Below are positions 61,664-64,000 of a stretch of 64,000 nucleotides of DNA, piece by piece (position 1 is the first letter of the stretch; the number at the start of each line of letters is the position of its first letter). The notes under the pieces were generated by a model. It searched no databases. It was not told the origin of the DNA and saw only the letters and a list, made by a program, of their open reading frames with translations. The position numbers and the translations under genes are program-made. Source of the DNA: Bacteroidales bacterium (GTDB lineage Bacteria > Bacteroidota > Bacteroidia > Bacteroidales > F082); contig JAFSJF010000143.1 in NCBI GenBank assembly GCA_017439405.1, positions 33,707 through 97,706 on the forward strand. Reading direction: 5' to 3'.

Positions 61664-61794
61664 ATTCGCTAAATTCGCTAAATACGCCGTTGTTGTTTGT
61701 CGGCGAATGAAGCGAGTTTTCGGATGGCTTCGCTTCGCTGCAACGCCATTGGGTATGAACAGCCAACCTCTTCTTTTTTCTCCACTGAAAACTA

Positions 61795-61835
61795 AACTGT
61801 TAACAAGGCTTTCAACAAGTTGTCAACAAGTGCTG
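61795..61835. other. Tandem TTnnCAACA-type motifs (possible DnaA-like boxes) in a 512-bp gap
   Basis: TGTTAACAAG, GCTTTCAACAAG and TTGTCAACAAG run in series with about 11-bp spacing, followed by an inverted TGTTGAAAA. TTGTCAACA differs from the DnaA box TTATCCACA at two positions. Apart from this, the repeat above and the promoter at 61904, the gap 61620-62131 shows no gene. Confidence 0.35.
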
Positions 61836-61903
61836 TTGAAAAATTTTCCCCGAAACAGGGTCGTTTTTTCGCCCAAAGTTCGATGAGATTCCATTCCGTT
61901 TTC

Positions 61904-61911
61904 TATATTTG
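61904..61911 (+). promoter_or_regulatory. -7 promoter box (TATATTTG) with a long leader
   Basis: TAnnTTTG match 221 nt upstream of the ATG at 62132, implying an unusually long 5' leader of about 210 nt with no visible gene. Confidence 0.5.
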
Positions 61912-62131
61912 TCAGCTCAAATTCCAGAAAAAACGGTAATTTGTTTGAGGAATGGCGAATGATAAACATACACAAGTCTTTGAGGCTATAAAGAGCCAAC
62001 CAAGGATTTTATAAGCAAGGTTTCCAGTATGGCCAAAGAGAAGTCGGAATTATAACCTGTTTTCTTTAAGATCATTTAATACAAAAACAATTCATAACAA
62101 TTCACTAATGTTTAACCTAAATCTTCAAGTT

Positions 62132-64000
62132 ATGTGTAAAAGACATGTACTCTTATTGCTGCTCTTCGCGCTCTTCGCGCCGTGGGCAGCACAAGCTCAA
62201 GAAGAGCTAACCGTGTATGATGGAACAGTTACTAATAACGTCGTTCCCGCGTACATCTTCTACTTCGACGACTTCACCCGGAGCCAGTTCGTCATCCCTG
62301 CCGGTGACTTGGCGGAAATGGACGGCGGAACCCTCAGTTCCATGAAGTTCTACACCACCAGCAGCAACGTCCCTTACACCACCGTAAGCACCGTTGACGT
62401 CTATCTGATGGAAGTGGACTACACCACCATCACCGCCCTTGAACCCAAGGCCAACGGCACCATCGTCTATCAAGGCACACTTGATGTGGTAAGTGCCAAT
62501 GGCGGCGGCGAACTCACCATCGAATTCGCCTCTGGCTACACCTACAACGGCGGCAACCTGCTCGTGGGCATCGAGAACACGACCGATGCCGGTTATAAGA
62601 ACATCAGCTTCTACGGCCAAACCGTCACCGGCGCTTCTTGGGCAGGCTACAACAGTAGCAGCCTTGACGGCGTTACCGGCAGCCAACGCAATTTTATCCC
62701 CAAGACCACCTTCACCTACGAGCCTGCCTCCACCGGTTGCGACGGCCTCGAGACCCTCACCCTCAACGGTGACCCCGAAGCCCACAACGCGACCCTCGCC
62801 TGGACGGGCGGCAGCGGCACCTACAACATCGAGTACAAGAAAACCACCGACAGCGAGTGGACGCTTCGCATGGCCAATTACGCTGGCTATGGCATCATGC
62901 TCGTCGAACTCGATGCCGGAACCGCCTACCAAGCCCGCGTGCAAAGCGTGTGCGACGGCGACCTCCTCAGCAACTGGAAGACCGTGAGCTTCACCACACC
63001 TGTGGTCTGCCCGGCTCCCACTGGCTTGAACGTCGCCCTCACCCCTGGAGACGGCACAAAAGCCACCTTCAGCTGGACCGAGAACGGCACTGCCACCCAA
63101 TGGCAGCTCTGCCTCAACGGTGACGAAACCAACCTCATCGAAATGACGGAGAACCCCTTCACCTACACCAGCCTCACCCCTGAGACGGCCTACACCGCCA
63201 AGGTGCGCGCCTACTGTGATGCCACCGACCAAAGCGCTTGGAGCAACGAGGTGACCTTCACCCCAACCAACGCCTACAGCATTACCGTGAACGACGGCAC
63301 CAGCACAAACGGATACATCCCTGTTTATGGCTATTATGTTGATGGCAGCATCGTAAGCCAGTTCATCATGCCGGCCGAGGGCCTCGCAGCCATGCAATGG
63401 GGCACCATCAGCAAGTTGACGTTCTACGCCGCTGCCGACAAGAACTGGGGCGCAGCCCAATTCGAGGTTTACATGACCGAGACGAGCGAGACCACCCTTT
63501 CGGCCCTTGCCGACTGGAGCAGCCTGACCAAGGTGATGAACGCCGCCAGCCTCAGCATCAGCGGCAACCAAATGGTAGTCACACTTGATGCACCTTATCA
63601 ATATATGGGCGGCAACCTCATGATCGGCATCAACCAGACCGTTTCGGGCACCTATAGTTCCTGTAGTTGGTACGGCGTAACTGCCACCGGCGCCTCTTTG
63701 GGCGGCTATGGCACCAGCATCAGCCAGCAGAACTTCCTGCCCAAGACCACCTTCGAGTTCACGCCCGGCGAAGAGCCTGACTGCTATATGCCCACCGGCC
63801 TCGCCGTGAGCTACACTGGCGGCACCGAAGCCAGCATTAGCTGGACCAGCGAAGCCACAGCGTGGAACATCGACGTGAACGGCACCGTGACCGCCATCAC
63901 CGAGAATCCTTACACCCTTACCGGCCTTGAACTCGCCACTACCTACGAAGTGAAGGTGCAGGCCGACTGCGGCGACAGCCAAAGCGACTGGACCAACGCC
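62132..64000 (+). CDS. Modular secreted protein with fibronectin-like repeats, 5' part (runs off the right edge)
   Basis: The first 623 codons. Signal peptide MCKRHVLLLLLFALFAPWAAQAQ, then two copies of a roughly 170-residue module (first at about 28-190 from YDGTVTNNVVPAY to NFIPKTTFTYEP; second at about 390-545 from NDGTSTNGYIPVYGYY to NFLPKTTFEFTP). Fibronectin type III-like domains with paired Cys fill the space between and after (about 195-385, and from about 550). Such proteins in this order usually end in a T9SS domain, which here would lie outside the window. An in-frame ATG at 62108 would add 8 residues before the signal peptide. Function unknown. Confidence 0.8.
   Translation, partial: MCKRHVLLLLLFALFAPWAAQAQEELTVYDGTVTNNVVPAYIFYFDDFTRSQFVIPAGDLAEMDGGTLSSMKFYTTSSNVPYTTVSTVDVYLMEVDYTTITALEPKANGTIVYQGTLDVVSANGGGELTIEFASGYTYNGGNLLVGIENTTDAGYKNISFYGQTVTGASWAGYNSSSLDGVTGSQRNFIPKTTFTYEPASTGCDGLETLTLNGDPEAHNATLAWTGGSGTYNIEYKKTTDSEWTLRMANYAGYGIMLVELDAGTAYQARVQSVCDGDLLSNWKTVSFTTPVVCPAPTGLNVALTPGDGTKATFSWTENGTATQWQLCLNGDETNLIEMTENPFTYTSLTPETAYTAKVRAYCDATDQSAWSNEVTFTPTNAYSITVNDGTSTNGYIPVYGYYVDGSIVSQFIMPAEGLAAMQWGTISKLTFYAAADKNWGAAQFEVYMTETSETTLSALADWSSLTKVMNAASLSISGNQMVVTLDAPYQYMGGNLMIGINQTVSGTYSSCSWYGVTATGASLGGYGTSISQQNFLPKTTFEFTPGEEPDCYMPTGLAVSYTGGTEASISWTSEATAWNIDVNGTVTAITENPYTLTGLELATTYEVKVQADCGDSQSDWTNA

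Noticed and set aside
62207-63982. 591-codon minus-strand open frame at the right end
   Set aside because: Antisense to the fibronectin-like secreted protein, which has a signal peptide and repeated modules.
1-64000. tRNA, rRNA, tmRNA and known riboswitches
   Set aside because: I scanned the gaps for T-loop-like GGTTCRANTCC words, CCA ends and leader motifs by eye and found none; a covariance-model search would be the decisive test.

Overview
The window is chromosomal DNA of a member of the Bacteroidota, most likely order Bacteroidales. The evidence is five secreted proteins ending in type IX secretion (T9SS) C-terminal sorting domains, promoters with the Bacteroidota -7 box TAnnTTTG in front of most transcription units, a Spi-type C10 cysteine peptidase, a GH92 lipoprotein, and the gene run DUF4271-hemD-rnpA-yidD. 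The species cannot be named from this sequence. I see no rRNA, tRNA, CRISPR array, transposase, integrase or phage structural gene.

Layout. 1-4.9 kb: 5' end of an A-type flavoprotein gene, a beta-barrel protein, a TonB-receptor-like protein and a hexapeptide acyltransferase. 5-8.6 kb: adk, hpt, purE and an M16 peptidase. 8.6-16 kb: a T9SS subtilase, an outer-membrane protein overlapping waaA (Kdo transferase), and a PdxA-family protein that lacks the usual metal ligands. 16-25 kb: two paralogous T9SS Asp-box proteins, a GH92 lipoprotein and a PPi-type phosphofructokinase. 25-37 kb: one giant T9SS surface protein (about 3,970 residues; beta-helix repeats, fibronectin-like repeats, GLUG-like segment), followed by a small membrane-anchored protein whose start overlaps its stop codon.

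37.3-40.9 kb is the most unusual region. Four toxin-antitoxin-type operons lie head-to-tail on the minus strand (PIN, YafQ, PIN, and a DUF3791/DUF3990 ADP-ribosyltransferase-like tricistron). The spacers between them are copies of one repeat of up to 196 bp that carries the promoter of each operon. A decayed end of a second yafQ gene lies beyond the last repeat. The arrangement looks like a cassette array maintained or amplified through its spacers.

41-50.7 kb: T9SS C10 peptidase, DUF805 protein, ettA, a truncated BRO-type gene, two glycosyltransferases and an LptF/LptG permease. 50.8-53.5 kb: PAS-like protein and the pta-ackA acetate operon. 53.6-61.6 kb: DUF4271, hemD, rnpA, yidD, S41 peptidase, O-antigen ligase family protein, cdd, gtrA and queA. 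62.1-64 kb: 5' part of a modular secreted protein that runs off the window.

A second theme is palindromic repeats. At least seven families occur between genes. Two have inserted in frame inside coding regions: the O-antigen ligase family protein and the giant surface protein. All coordinates, motif positions and repeat comparisons were read by eye; family names rest on recognition of motifs, not on database searches.
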